Origin: DAOMFB01 sp035519355
GTDB taxonomy: Bacteria; Acidobacteriota; Thermoanaerobaculia; UBA5066
Reading direction: 5' to 3'
Assembly: GCA_035519355.1 (NCBI GenBank)
Contig: DATIWM010000265.1
Coordinates: forward strand, 1-10,321
DNA length: 10,321 nt
The notes beneath the pieces are model-generated. The model ran no database searches. It was given only the letters and a program-made list of their open reading frames with translations, and was not told the origin of the DNA. Of the stretch, positions 1 through 7,514 are shown one piece after another. A program made the translations under genes and the position numbers. Each line of letters opens with the position of its first letter. Position 1 is the stretch's first letter.

Positions 1-516
1 CCGGACGGAGTGGTTTCCCCCTTGAAACGTGGCGATGCCGGAAACCCGCTCCGGCCCGTCGGGCCGGAAGTAGAGGACATCGAGCCGCCGCGGCCAGGGT
101 CTCCGGCGGCGCGGAATCTGCCAGCCCGTCCTGGCCTGGACGACTCGCCCTGCGACCGCGACGACGTTCGGGTCAGCGAAGTTCGCCGCGTGTTTCTGCA
201 CGAATCCCGGAGGGAGCTGGACGTCGTCGTCGATGAAGAGGACGACCTCGCTTCTCGCTTCCGCGAGGGCCCGATTGCGCGCGCCGGGAACGCCCGGCGG
301 GGCGTGAGGGATCCACCGGACTCTCCGCGCGGCGTCTTCCCGGTGGAGATAAGCCGACGTCTCCGGCTCGTGGGACTCCGTCTGGTCGACGACGAGGATC
401 TCGTCGGGCGGCGGCTCCTGCGCCAGGACCTGGCGGACCGTCTCGACGAGCACCCGCTCCCGCCGGTAGGTCGGAATGGCGACGGCGATCGTGACGGGGA
501 ACGGGGAGCCGCTCAC
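1..516 (-). CDS. Family 2 glycosyltransferase (GT-A fold), 3' end cut by window edge
   Basis: The first 172 residues of a GT2 glycosyltransferase, which transfers a sugar from a nucleotide-sugar donor on the cytoplasmic face. Visible features are the N-terminal strand and loop 'VAIPTYRRERVLVETVRQVL' (residues 12-31), the donor-binding 'ILVVDQT' (40-46), the 'PGARNRALAEA' helix (77-87), and the metal-binding acidic cluster 'FIDDDV' (94-99). Near the break lies 'GGNHSVR' (166-172), the usual acceptor-side G-x-N element of this family. The C-terminal part is outside the window. The start is taken as GTG (514-516), which overlaps the stop of the preceding GT4 gene in a GTGA motif. A GGGGAG about 10 bases upstream could serve as ribosome binding site. 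It is the last visible member of a four-gene coupled operon with a flippase, so an envelope or exopolysaccharide role is likely. The sugar specificity cannot be read. Confidence 0.9.
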   Translation of the reverse strand, partial: MSGSPFPVTIAVAIPTYRRERVLVETVRQVLAQEPPPDEILVVDQTESHEPETSAYLHREDAARRVRWIPHAPPGVPGARNRALAEARSEVVLFIDDDVQLPPGFVQKHAANFADPNVVAVAGRVVQARTGWQIPRRRRPWPRRLDVLYFRPDGPERVSGIATFQGGNHSVR

Positions 517-1682
517 GGAGCGCGTTCTCCCCGGCCGCGCCGTCCTCCCGCACGGATGACTTCCTCGTAGAACGCCAGGACCTTTCGAATCGCCGTCTCC
601 TCGTCGAACTGCGCAAGTACCCGACGGCGACCGGCCTGCCCGAGAGCCGTCGCCCGGCCTCGATCATCCAGGAGCATGAGGAGGGCGGCCGCGAGGGCCG
701 CCGGATCACGCGGAGGCACCATCACGCCATCGACTTCGTGATCGACGACTTCGTCGAACGGGGGCGCCTGGGGAACGACCACGGGCGTCCCTTCCCGCAT
801 CGCCTCGACCACGACGAGCGCGAGGCCTTCGAGCGCGCTCGGAAGGGCGAAGACGGCCGCCCGCGCCATCAAGGCGCGAACCCCATCGCGGGAGAGGACT
901 CCCGGGAAGAAGACCCGGTCGTCATGAGGGCGTGCGATCCGGCGAATCGGGTTCGAGATCGGCTCGCCGTCCTGCTCCATCTCCCGACCGGCAAAGACGA
1001 GAGCGACGTCCCCACGCCGGTCCAGGACGATCCGTCCCGCTTCGGCCAGGAGCAGCGCGCCTTTCCGTTCCGAAATCGAGCCGGCAAACAGGACGAAGGG
1101 GCCCGGCCACGGCAGCCGGGGGGGTGACAGGGGAAGGGAAGGCGGGAGCGGGACGTACGCCACGGCCTCACGGACGGGCTTCAGACCGAACGTCGCCGAG
1201 GTCGCGTCGAGCAGGTACCTCGAGACGGCCATCCAGTTCGGATGGGCGGCCAGCGTCCGCTTTTCGAGAAGCCGGATTCCGGGCGGCGGCTCCTTTCCGG
1301 ACAGATTCGCGATCGCCGTGTAGGAGAGATGCAGCCTGACCACGACCGGGATGTCGCGCACCGCCAGCGGCAACCAGCCTTCGAACTCGGGCACCTGGAT
1401 GATGTCGAGCCCCTCTTCTTCGGCCAATCGTTCGAGACGCCTCCTGAGCCGCCGGCGATTCACGAGCCAGGAGACGTACCGCCGTTCCGCTCTCGAAATA
1501 CGGATCACCCTGATCGGGCCGTCGACGCTCTCCCCGCTCTCGGCCGACAGCCCCACCACGCAGACCTGATGGCCTCGCGCCGCCAGGGCGCGTCCAAACG
1601 ACTGCACCGAGGAGCCGATGCCACCGTGGGGCTCCGGGGGGTATTCGTTGCAGACGAACGCCACGTGCAGGGGTCGACTCAT
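513..1682 (-). CDS. GT4-family glycosyltransferase (GT-B fold)
   Basis: A 389-residue retaining glycosyltransferase of the GT4/glycogen-synthase-like type, normal length for the family. The N-terminal Rossmann domain opens with 'HVAFVCNEYPPEPHGGIGSS' (6-25), where the Gly-rich loop 20-23 is the usual acceptor/donor loop. The C-terminal domain starts near 195 with 'FVLFAGSISERKG' (196-208), in which K207 is the expected phosphate-contacting lysine. The catalytic E-x7-E motif is E285 to E293 in 'ALEGLALVVVE'. The C-terminus has the common 'DVDG-v-VPP-DPAALA' pattern ('EVDGVMVPPRDPAALA', 316-331). ATG at 1680-1682 is chosen because it overlaps the flippase stop as ATGA and opens directly into the first strand. 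Its own TGA overlaps the GTG of the GT2 gene. Translation is probably coupled on both sides. The role is presumably addition of one sugar to the repeat unit handled by the neighbouring flippase; donor and acceptor are unknown. Confidence 0.93.
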   Translation of the reverse strand: MSRPLHVAFVCNEYPPEPHGGIGSSVQSFGRALAARGHQVCVVGLSAESGESVDGPIRVIRISRAERRYVSWLVNRRRLRRRLERLAEEEGLDIIQVPEFEGWLPLAVRDIPVVVRLHLSYTAIANLSGKEPPPGIRLLEKRTLAAHPNWMAVSRYLLDATSATFGLKPVREAVAYVPLPPSLPLSPPRLPWPGPFVLFAGSISERKGALLLAEAGRIVLDRRGDVALVFAGREMEQDGEPISNPIRRIARPHDDRVFFPGVLSRDGVRALMARAAVFALPSALEGLALVVVEAMREGTPVVVPQAPPFDEVVDHEVDGVMVPPRDPAALAAALLMLLDDRGRATALGQAGRRRVLAQFDEETAIRKVLAFYEEVIRAGGRRGRGERAP

Positions 1683-3229
1683 CCCGTCAGGAACTCCATC
1701 AGCGCACGAAGCGGCTCCCGAACCATCCGGGGGAAGGACGTGAGGCTCGCGGTCAGGTACTGGATGTCGTCGGGGTCGAGCACCCGAAGCCATCGGCTCG
1801 CCGCGGCATAGCCGGCGGCCATGGTGGCGATTGACGCGGCGAGGACCAGCCAGCTCCTCCCGCCGGCCGCGATGACGGCACCGCAGGGGAGGGCCGCCAG
1901 GGCGGCCGCGGCCGCGCTCCGGGCCACCCTTCCCAACGGAACGGCCGCATTCAGAACCCGCGAGATATAGATGGTCCCCACGGTGACCCCGAGCAGCTGC
2001 AGAACCGACCGGGCGACCGCCGCTCCCGTGGGACCCCATCGCGGAATGACGAGGGCATAGGTCACGGCGGCCAGAACCGTCGTGTTGACGCCGGCGAGGG
2101 CGAGGAACCGGGAACGCTCCAGGGCATAGATCAGCGCGTTTCCGGCTGTCGACGCCGCGCCGAACGCGGAGAAGGCCACGACGATCGCCGTCGGTATCAC
2201 GGCATCGGCGAACCGCTCGCCGAAGACGAGCGGAACGAAGATCGGCGCCGTCGTCGCCAGCCCGAAACAGGCGGGAAAGACGAAGAAGGCGACGAGGCGC
2301 GTCGCCGCCGCGTAGGCTGCTCGTCCGGCGTCGAGCTTCTTTTCGGCCACGAGCTCCGCGATGTGGGGAAGGATCGCTCCTCCGAGAAGCGTCGCCGGCT
2401 GCACGGCGACCAGGGCAACGGTGAGGGCCACCGAGAACATGGCCACGGCGCCGGCGCCCGCCGACCGCTCGAGAAAGTAGAACTCGAAACGCGACCAGGC
2501 GAACAGAGAGAGGACGGTGGCGAGCCAGCTGTAGAAGGCGAACCGCCCGATCCGTTTCCGAAGGGCGGGGCCGGGCCGGAGAGCCCCGCGGCGCCGGCCC
2601 GGAAGAACCGTGCCGAAGACGGCCTGTCCGAGGACGAAGCCGGTGATCGCGCCGGCTCCTCCGCCGAACGCCGCCCCGAGGCCCACCGAGACGACCTGGA
2701 CGACCGCGGCAAGGGTGCTCAGGAGGCTGAGGCGTCGGAAGGCCTGGCGCCCCGCGAGAATCCCCTGCGCGAGGGCCGAGAGGGTCATGCCGGCAGCCAG
2801 AAGCGACGTCACGAGCTGGAGATCGGGCCGTCCCCGCTGACCTCCCAGATGGCCGACGGCCCACGCCAGAGCCGCAGCGGGAAGAGCGAGCACGGCGCCG
2901 CGCTCCACGAGCCAGCGGGTCAGTCCCACGGACGCGTCGCGGCCTCCTTCCGCCGCCAGATAGCGCACGGCCACCTGCGGAAGGGCCAGGCCGGCGATCT
3001 GTCCCGCCGTGAAGGCGAGCCATTGGGCGTACGCGGCTTCGCCCGTGCCGGAAGGTCCGAGCATGCGTGCGATCACGACCGCCGACACCGCACCGCCCGC
3101 CCCCGCCGCCAGGCCCGCGGCAGCGCTCCAGGACGTCTTCTCGACGAGAGAACTCCGCACCGGCTCGCGGGGACTCGAGGTCCCTTCGCTCGACGCGCCG
3201 TTCCGACCGTCGTCCCGGGGAGTGCTCAC
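1679..3229 (-). CDS. Wzx-type oligosaccharide flippase (MOP superfamily)
   Basis: A 516-residue polytopic inner-membrane protein of the polysaccharide transporter family. Such proteins move undecaprenyl-linked oligosaccharide units from the cytoplasmic to the periplasmic leaflet. After a hydrophilic N-terminal tail of about 30 residues come about 12-14 hydrophobic helices spread over 35-480, typical for Wzx/RfbX proteins. Recognisable elements are the first helix with 'VVIARMLGPSGTGEAAYAQW' (51-70), the central 'YSWLATVLSLFAWSRFEFYF' (233-252) and 'FVPLVFGERFADAVIP' (331-346), which matches the family's '(L)fG-x-xFx-A' loop. The C-terminal 35 residues are amphipathic and cytoplasmic. GTG at 3227-3229 is taken as start because it forms a GTGA overlap with the upstream GT4 stop and the frame runs on cleanly. 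Later in-frame starts would remove part of the first helix. It sits between glycosyltransferases in a coupled operon, which supports the flippase call over a MATE drug exporter. Confidence 0.92.
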   Translation of the reverse strand: MSTPRDDGRNGASSEGTSSPREPVRSSLVEKTSWSAAAGLAAGAGGAVSAVVIARMLGPSGTGEAAYAQWLAFTAGQIAGLALPQVAVRYLAAEGGRDASVGLTRWLVERGAVLALPAAALAWAVGHLGGQRGRPDLQLVTSLLAAGMTLSALAQGILAGRQAFRRLSLLSTLAAVVQVVSVGLGAAFGGGAGAITGFVLGQAVFGTVLPGRRRGALRPGPALRKRIGRFAFYSWLATVLSLFAWSRFEFYFLERSAGAGAVAMFSVALTVALVAVQPATLLGGAILPHIAELVAEKKLDAGRAAYAAATRLVAFFVFPACFGLATTAPIFVPLVFGERFADAVIPTAIVVAFSAFGAASTAGNALIYALERSRFLALAGVNTTVLAAVTYALVIPRWGPTGAAVARSVLQLLGVTVGTIYISRVLNAAVPLGRVARSAAAAALAALPCGAVIAAGGRSWLVLAASIATMAAGYAAASRWLRVLDPDDIQYLTASLTSFPRMVREPLRALMEFLTG

Positions 3230-4389
3230 GCGCGTTCCAGCACTCTCTCGTAGACGCCCGAAAGCCGCGCGGCCGAAACGTCCCACGAGTAGCGCGCCGC
3301 CGCCTTGAGGCCCCGGGCCCGCATGTCGGCCGCGACGGCCGGCTGCGCCAGCACCTCGGCCACGCAGCGTGCGAGTTCCTCCTCGTCCTCGGCGGCCGCC
3401 ATGAGAGCCGCCTCGCCGGCCACTTCCGGCAGCGAGCCCGCGTTCGAGCAGACCACCGGCAGTCCGCTGGCCATCGCTTCCAGGGGCGGCCACCCGAAGC
3501 CTTCGTAGAGCGACGGGAAGAGCAGGACATCGGCGGCGATGTAGTGCTGCACCAGCTCCTCGATCGTCACACGACCGGCCTCGCGGACGAAGGGACGGAG
3601 CCCCAGACTCTCCATGAGGATCCGCTGCGCGGGTCGCAGGCGCTCGCCCACACGAACGAGACGGGCGTCCATCCCCTGATGGCGAAGCCTCGCGAGGATT
3701 CGCAGGCAGCCCTCGATGTTCTTGTAGAAACCGGTGTGGCCGACGTGAAGAAGAACCGGCCCGTCGAGTCCCAGCCTCCGCCGCGCCCTTTCGCGCTCCT
3801 GGGGGCGCGGGCGAAACGCGGCGTCGAGACCCGGAGGGATCACGTCGATCCGGTCGGCGGGAAGTTCGAGCAGCTCCCCAAGATCTCGCCGGGTCTGCTC
3901 CGAGTCGGCGACCACGGAGGCCGCCCGTCGCAGGGGCCGGACGGACCGGCGGAAGAGGCCCGTCGCGACCGGATCCCGGTAGGCGGACCGGAACTTCCCC
4001 GCGGCGAGGGCCAGGAGGATCAGGTCGTGACACGTCACGACTGCGCGCCGCGGATCGACCGAATCCACGAGGTGGGCCTGGGACTGCTCCACGATGTGGA
4101 AGAGGCTCCCGCGCGTCCGGCGGGCGATGCGTGGATAGCGGACGAAGCGGCCCCAGAGCGACTCGAGACGCGAGAGGAGTCCCACCCCGCGCAGTCGATC
4201 CGGGAGGAGGGACTCCGGGCTCACATGGTCGACGGCGAACCCGCGCTGCCCGAGGGCGTCGCCGAGGTGCCGCGCATAGAGCCGCATGCTCGTGTTTTCG
4301 GAATCGCGGTACGCGTGAAACAGGACGACATGGCACGGACCATGTGCGCCCGGGGCTCCGGCGTCAGTCTCGAGGCGGGTGCGGGCCAT
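3226..4389 (-). CDS. GT4-family glycosyltransferase, first gene of minus-strand operon
   Basis: A 387-residue GT-B fold glycosyltransferase. The first 18 residues are hydrophilic; the fold begins at 'CHVVLFHAYRDSENTSMRLY' (19-38). 'VTCHDLILL' (118-126) carries the His-Asp pair common in this mannosyltransferase-like group. 'ADSEQTRRDLGELL' (161-174) is the family's 'S-x-x-T/Q-r-D' helix and 'VIPPGLD' (183-189) the interdomain strand. The C-terminal domain begins 'PVLLHVGHTGFYKN' (211-224) with K223, and the catalytic E-x7-E is E296 to E304 in 'LYEGFGWPPLE'. ATG at 4387-4389 is the best start, though no strong Shine-Dalgarno precedes it; a GTG/ATG further upstream in other frames is not supported. 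The stop overlaps the flippase GTG by four bases. It leads the operon and diverges from another GT4 gene across 148 bases, so both operons may share control. Confidence 0.92.
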   Translation of the reverse strand: MARTRLETDAGAPGAHGPCHVVLFHAYRDSENTSMRLYARHLGDALGQRGFAVDHVSPESLLPDRLRGVGLLSRLESLWGRFVRYPRIARRTRGSLFHIVEQSQAHLVDSVDPRRAVVTCHDLILLALAAGKFRSAYRDPVATGLFRRSVRPLRRAASVVADSEQTRRDLGELLELPADRIDVIPPGLDAAFRPRPQERERARRRLGLDGPVLLHVGHTGFYKNIEGCLRILARLRHQGMDARLVRVGERLRPAQRILMESLGLRPFVREAGRVTIEELVQHYIAADVLLFPSLYEGFGWPPLEAMASGLPVVCSNAGSLPEVAGEAALMAAAEDEEELARCVAEVLAQPAVAADMRARGLKAAARYSWDVSAARLSGVYERVLERA

Positions 4390-4414
4390 CCGGTCTTTGC
4401 GCTCGGCGTTTCCA

Positions 4415-4443
4415 TTGACGCCCGATGATCGCGATCATAGCCT
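4415..4443. promoter_or_regulatory. Divergent promoter/operator candidate with 14-base perfect palindrome
   Basis: This lies in the 148-base gap (4390-4537) between divergent glycosyltransferase operons. On the plus strand TTGACG (4415-4420) is five of six to the -35 consensus; 17 bases on is TAGCCT (4438-4443), only a weak -10. On the minus strand TATGAT (4439 down to 4434) is five of six to the -10 consensus and would place a start about 40 bases before the ATG at 4389, but no good -35 precedes it. ATGATCGCGATCAT (4425-4438) is a perfect inverted repeat lying inside the plus-strand spacer and overlapping the minus-strand -10, where a dimeric repressor or activator could act on both operons. 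This is inference; the palindrome is the firm observation. Confidence 0.4.
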
Positions 4444-4520
4444 CCGGGCAGCTTGATTCCCTCCGCGTGCTGCGGCGCCCGCCACGACTCCGGAGTCCTT
4501 CAGCTCGCGTGAGCGGCTTT

Positions 4521-4540
4521 GGAAGAGAGCCGGCGGCGTG
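4521..4540 (+). promoter_or_regulatory. Ribosome binding site deciding a GTG start
   Basis: GGAAGAGAG (4521-4529) is a purine-rich Shine-Dalgarno-like run about 8-10 bases before GTG (4538-4540). It supports the GTG as start of the plus-strand GT4 gene, since no ATG lies near the beginning of its conserved N-terminal strand. Confidence 0.5.
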
Positions 4541-5638
4541 AACTTCCTTCTCAGCCTTCTGAACCTTCGCCCCGGCCGGGTCGGCGGAGCGGAGACCTAC
4601 GTCCGCGAGCTCCTTCGACACCTGCCCCGACACGCCGGAGGCGACACGCTGGTCGCCGTGATGGACCGGGATCTCGCGAGGACCCTCCCGACGGAGGGCT
4701 TTACGCGCGTCGTCGTGAATCGCAGCGGCGGGGAGGTCGTCGCCGAGCGGATCCTCGAGGCCTTCACGCCCTTCCGGGCCGGGGCGATCGAAGAGTCCTT
4801 CACCACGACCCGGGCCGACGCCGCGCTCTTTCCGCAGCAATCGATCTTTCCGAAGCGGGTCTCCATCCCCTCCGTGCTGACCGCCGTGGACGTCCAGCAC
4901 CTGCATTGCCCGGAGCATTTCAGCCGGTTCGACAGGGCCTTTCGCCGGAGGATCTATTCGGAGAGCCTCGCGCGGGCGGATCGCATCATCTCGATCTCGG
5001 GCTGCACGCGGAGAGCGCTCGTCGAGAAAGCCGCCGTTCCCGCCGAGAAGATCGTCGTCGTCCCGTTCGGCTGCTGGCCGCCCGACGTCCCGGGAGCGGC
5101 AGGCCTCCCGGGGCTGACGCCGCCCTATTTCTTCTATCCGGCGGCGACGTACCCTCACAAGAATCACGAGCGGCTTCTCCGGACCTACGCCGAACTCCGC
5201 CGGCGGGGTGAGGTCGCCGCCCGGCTCGTCTTCTCCGGACAGAAGACGGCGCACTGGAAACGGATTGAGAGCCTCATCCGCACTCTCGGTCTCGAGCGCG
5301 ACGTGACGCATCTCGGCTTCGTTCCGTCCGAGACCGTGCAGCGCGTCTATCGGGGAGCCGACGCGGTTCTCTTCCCGACGCTCTACGAGGGCTACGGCCT
5401 GCCGGTCCTGGAGGGCGTCGGCTCCGGTAAACGCGTCATCACCTCGCGGCTCGAGGTCTTCGACGAGGTCGGCGTTCCGAGGCGCAACCAGATCGACTTC
5501 GGGGACCCGGACCAGCTCCTGGCCGCCCTCCGGCTCGAGGAGCCGACCGTGCTCGAAAAGAGACCCTGGACCTGGGCCGAGATGGCTGCGGCCACGCTGG
5601 ACGTCCTTCGGGACGTCGCCCAACGGGCGACGCGCTGA
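4538..5638 (+). CDS. GT4-family glycosyltransferase, first gene of plus-strand operon
   Basis: A 366-residue GT-B glycosyltransferase of the mannosyltransferase-like GT4 type. The N-terminal domain begins immediately with 'FLLSLLNLRPGRVGGAETYV' (3-22), the Gly-Gly-x-E loop being the classic acceptor/donor loop. 'DVQHLHCPEHFS' (118-129) is the family's characteristic 'D-x-QH-x-h-P-e-x-FS' motif, and 'ADRIISISGCTRRALVE' (147-163) the following helix. The C-terminal domain starts near 196 with 'PYFFYPAATYPHKNHERLL' (196-214), where K208 is the phosphate-binding lysine. The catalytic E-x7-E is E284 to E292 in 'LYEGYGLPVLE'. Start GTG at 4538 is supported by an upstream purine run and leaves no extra N-terminal tail. 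Thirteen bases separate its TGA from the ATG of the membrane glycosyltransferase, so the two are one transcript. It differs clearly from the two minus-strand GT4 enzymes and probably adds a different residue of the same glycan. Confidence 0.93.
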   Translation: MNFLLSLLNLRPGRVGGAETYVRELLRHLPRHAGGDTLVAVMDRDLARTLPTEGFTRVVVNRSGGEVVAERILEAFTPFRAGAIEESFTTTRADAALFPQQSIFPKRVSIPSVLTAVDVQHLHCPEHFSRFDRAFRRRIYSESLARADRIISISGCTRRALVEKAAVPAEKIVVVPFGCWPPDVPGAAGLPGLTPPYFFYPAATYPHKNHERLLRTYAELRRRGEVAARLVFSGQKTAHWKRIESLIRTLGLERDVTHLGFVPSETVQRVYRGADAVLFPTLYEGYGLPVLEGVGSGKRVITSRLEVFDEVGVPRRNQIDFGDPDQLLAALRLEEPTVLEKRPWTWAEMAAATLDVLRDVAQRATR

Positions 5639-5651
5639 TCCGGAGACGAGG

Positions 5652-7514
5652 ATGCTCCTGGCGCTCCTGATGCCCCTGGCCCTCGCCGGGGCGATCCTTT
5701 CCGTCCATCGGCTCGGCGGGAGCCGGGAGTGGCGGCACTCGATCCTGCTCGGCAGCACGCTGTGGGGAACCGCTCTCGTCGTGGCGACGGAGAGCCTCGG
5801 TGCGGTCGACGCCTTGACGCGGGGCTCCGTGGCGGCCTTCTGGACCGCCGCCGCCGTCGCGATCGCCTTGGTGTCACGAACGAGGGGGTGGGAGGGCCCG
5901 GGGCCGTCTCCCGCCGGAGCCGACGCCGCGATCCGACGAGGGGTTGTCGCGGCTCTCGCCCTGCTCTTTCTGACCGAAGCCGCGCTCGCACTTCTCGCTC
6001 CCCCCATGAACTGGGACTCGATGACCTACCACCTGCCGCGCGTGATGCACTGGTCGCAGAACGGCACGACCTCGTTCTTCCCGACTCACATCACCCGCCA
6101 GGACTGGCTTCAACCCGGTGCGGAATATGTCCTTCTTCATCTGCAGCTGCTGAGCGGCGGGGACCGGCTTCTCAATCTCGTCCAGTGGCTGGCGTCGATC
6201 GGAACCGTCATCGCCTCGTCCGCGATCGCCGCCGAGCTCGGCGCCGGGACGGCCGGACAGGGACTCGCGGCGGTCGCGACGGCGACCGTTCCGATGGCCG
6301 TTCTCCAGTCCTCGAGCACGCAGAACGACCTCGTGGTCGGATTCTGGATTTCCTGCATGGTCTTCTTCGTCCTCCGGCTCCGCCGGACCGGTCGCCTGCT
6401 GGACGCCCTGGGGGCGGGCCTCGCGCTGGGGCTCGCGCTTCTCACGAAGGGGACGGCCGGGCTGTTCGCGGCGCCGTTCGTGGCGACGGTCTTCTGGCCT
6501 CCCTCCGCAAGGCGCGTAAAGGTTCTCGCGCTGATGACGGTCGTCGCGCTGGGACTCAACGCTCCGTTCCTGCTCCGGAACCTACGGGTCTTCGGCAGCG
6601 TGGTTGGCTCGGCGGCCCTTCGAGAACCTTTCCTGAACGTCCGGCACGATCCCGGAGCTCTCGGCGCGAACCTCCTGCGGAACGCCGCGATCCATCTCGG
6701 GACCCCATTCGAGGGAGCCAACCGCGTGGCGCGGCGCGCCGTGCTCCGGATCCTCGGAACAGAGGCCAACGATCCCGGGCAGATCTGGCCCGGGGCGACG
6801 TTCGACATTCCGGGGAGTCGGTACCTGGAAGATCGCGACGGGAACCCGCTCCATCTGGCGCTCTTTCTCGGCGCGGTCCTCGCGATGGTCTCCTCGAGCC
6901 GCCGGCGGGATCTGACGTCCACGCTCTACGTCCTCTGTCTGATCGCCTCGTTCGTCCTCTTTTCCGCCACTCTGCGCTGGCAGCCCTGGGTCTCGCGACT
7001 GCAGCTGCCGCTCTTCCTGCTCGCCGGCCCCGTCATCGGACGGGCGCTGGGCCGCGGGAGGCGTGGGGCCGTCGTCCTCGGAGGCCTCTGTCTCGCGGCC
7101 GCGATCCCGTGGCTCCTCGGGAACGCCACCCGTCCGCTCCTCGGAAACTGGAGCGTCTTCCGCGTCCCCCGGACGGAGATGTATTTCGCGAGCCGGCCGG
7201 ACGTCGAGAGAGGCTATCTCGACACCATCGACTACCTCGTGGCGAAGGATGTTAGGGAGATCGGTCTCGTTCTGGGAGGGGACGACTACGAATACCCGCT
7301 CTGGGCGCTGCTGGGGCAGCGGTCGGGGGGAGCCGTCCGGTTCCGGCACGTCAACGTCGCGAACGAGACGGCCGGACTCCCCGCCTCCGCGGAGGATTTC
7401 ATCCCGCAGGCGCTCGTGACGACGGGACCTCGGCGCGTCGTCGAGACGGTCTGGGGACCCTACGGCCCGGTCTTCGGTTCGGGCCCCCTGACCGTGCTGG
7501 TCCCTCGCCGCTAG
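5652..7514 (+). CDS. Polytopic GT39/PMT-like (GT-C fold) membrane glycosyltransferase
   Basis: A 620-residue integral membrane protein with about 11-13 hydrophobic segments between residues 1 and 480 and a hydrophilic C-terminal domain of about 130 residues. The first non-cytoplasmic loop carries 'PPMNWDSMTYHLPRVMHW' (117-134). D122 is in the place of the catalytic/metal-binding acidic residue of the phospholipid-carrier-dependent GT-C enzymes (PMT, ArnT, RgtA/B/C/D-like). 'SSTQNDLVVGFW' (221-232) with D226 fits the second conserved acidic site, and 'LLTKGTAGLFA' (263-273) is the usual cytoplasmic loop and helix start. Such enzymes use a polyprenyl-phosphate-linked sugar and transfer it to lipid, protein or glycan on the periplasmic face. 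ATG at 5652 follows GGAG (5642-5645) with six bases between. It is the second gene of an operon with a GT4 transferase. Its stop codon abuts the stop of the oppositely oriented aromatic gene with no spacer. The acceptor is unknown; a polymerase-like role is possible but not shown. Confidence 0.85.
   Translation: MLLALLMPLALAGAILSVHRLGGSREWRHSILLGSTLWGTALVVATESLGAVDALTRGSVAAFWTAAAVAIALVSRTRGWEGPGPSPAGADAAIRRGVVAALALLFLTEAALALLAPPMNWDSMTYHLPRVMHWSQNGTTSFFPTHITRQDWLQPGAEYVLLHLQLLSGGDRLLNLVQWLASIGTVIASSAIAAELGAGTAGQGLAAVATATVPMAVLQSSSTQNDLVVGFWISCMVFFVLRLRRTGRLLDALGAGLALGLALLTKGTAGLFAAPFVATVFWPPSARRVKVLALMTVVALGLNAPFLLRNLRVFGSVVGSAALREPFLNVRHDPGALGANLLRNAAIHLGTPFEGANRVARRAVLRILGTEANDPGQIWPGATFDIPGSRYLEDRDGNPLHLALFLGAVLAMVSSSRRRDLTSTLYVLCLIASFVLFSATLRWQPWVSRLQLPLFLLAGPVIGRALGRGRRGAVVLGGLCLAAAIPWLLGNATRPLLGNWSVFRVPRTEMYFASRPDVERGYLDTIDYLVAKDVREIGLVLGGDDYEYPLWALLGQRSGGAVRFRHVNVANETAGLPASAEDFIPQALVTTGPRRVVETVWGPYGPVFGSGPLTVLVPRR

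Noticed and set aside
1683..3530. Long upstream extension of the GT4 gene frame, giving a protein of about 1005 residues
   Set aside because: The part upstream of 1682 is Arg/Gly/Pro-rich out-of-frame translation across the flippase gene; the conserved fold begins at the ATG at 1682.
3230..4336. N-terminal extension of the flippase frame into the upstream GT4 gene
   Set aside because: It is antilogous low-complexity sequence in another frame of a clear GT4 gene; the GTG at 3229 with the GTGA overlap is the natural start.
4454..4459. TTGATT as a plus-strand -35 box
   Set aside because: No -10-like sequence lies 16-18 bases downstream in the GC-rich stretch that follows.
4364..6007. 547-codon open frame on the minus strand
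   Set aside because: It is the complement of the plus-strand GT4 and membrane glycosyltransferase genes, with charged low-complexity composition and no recognisable motif.
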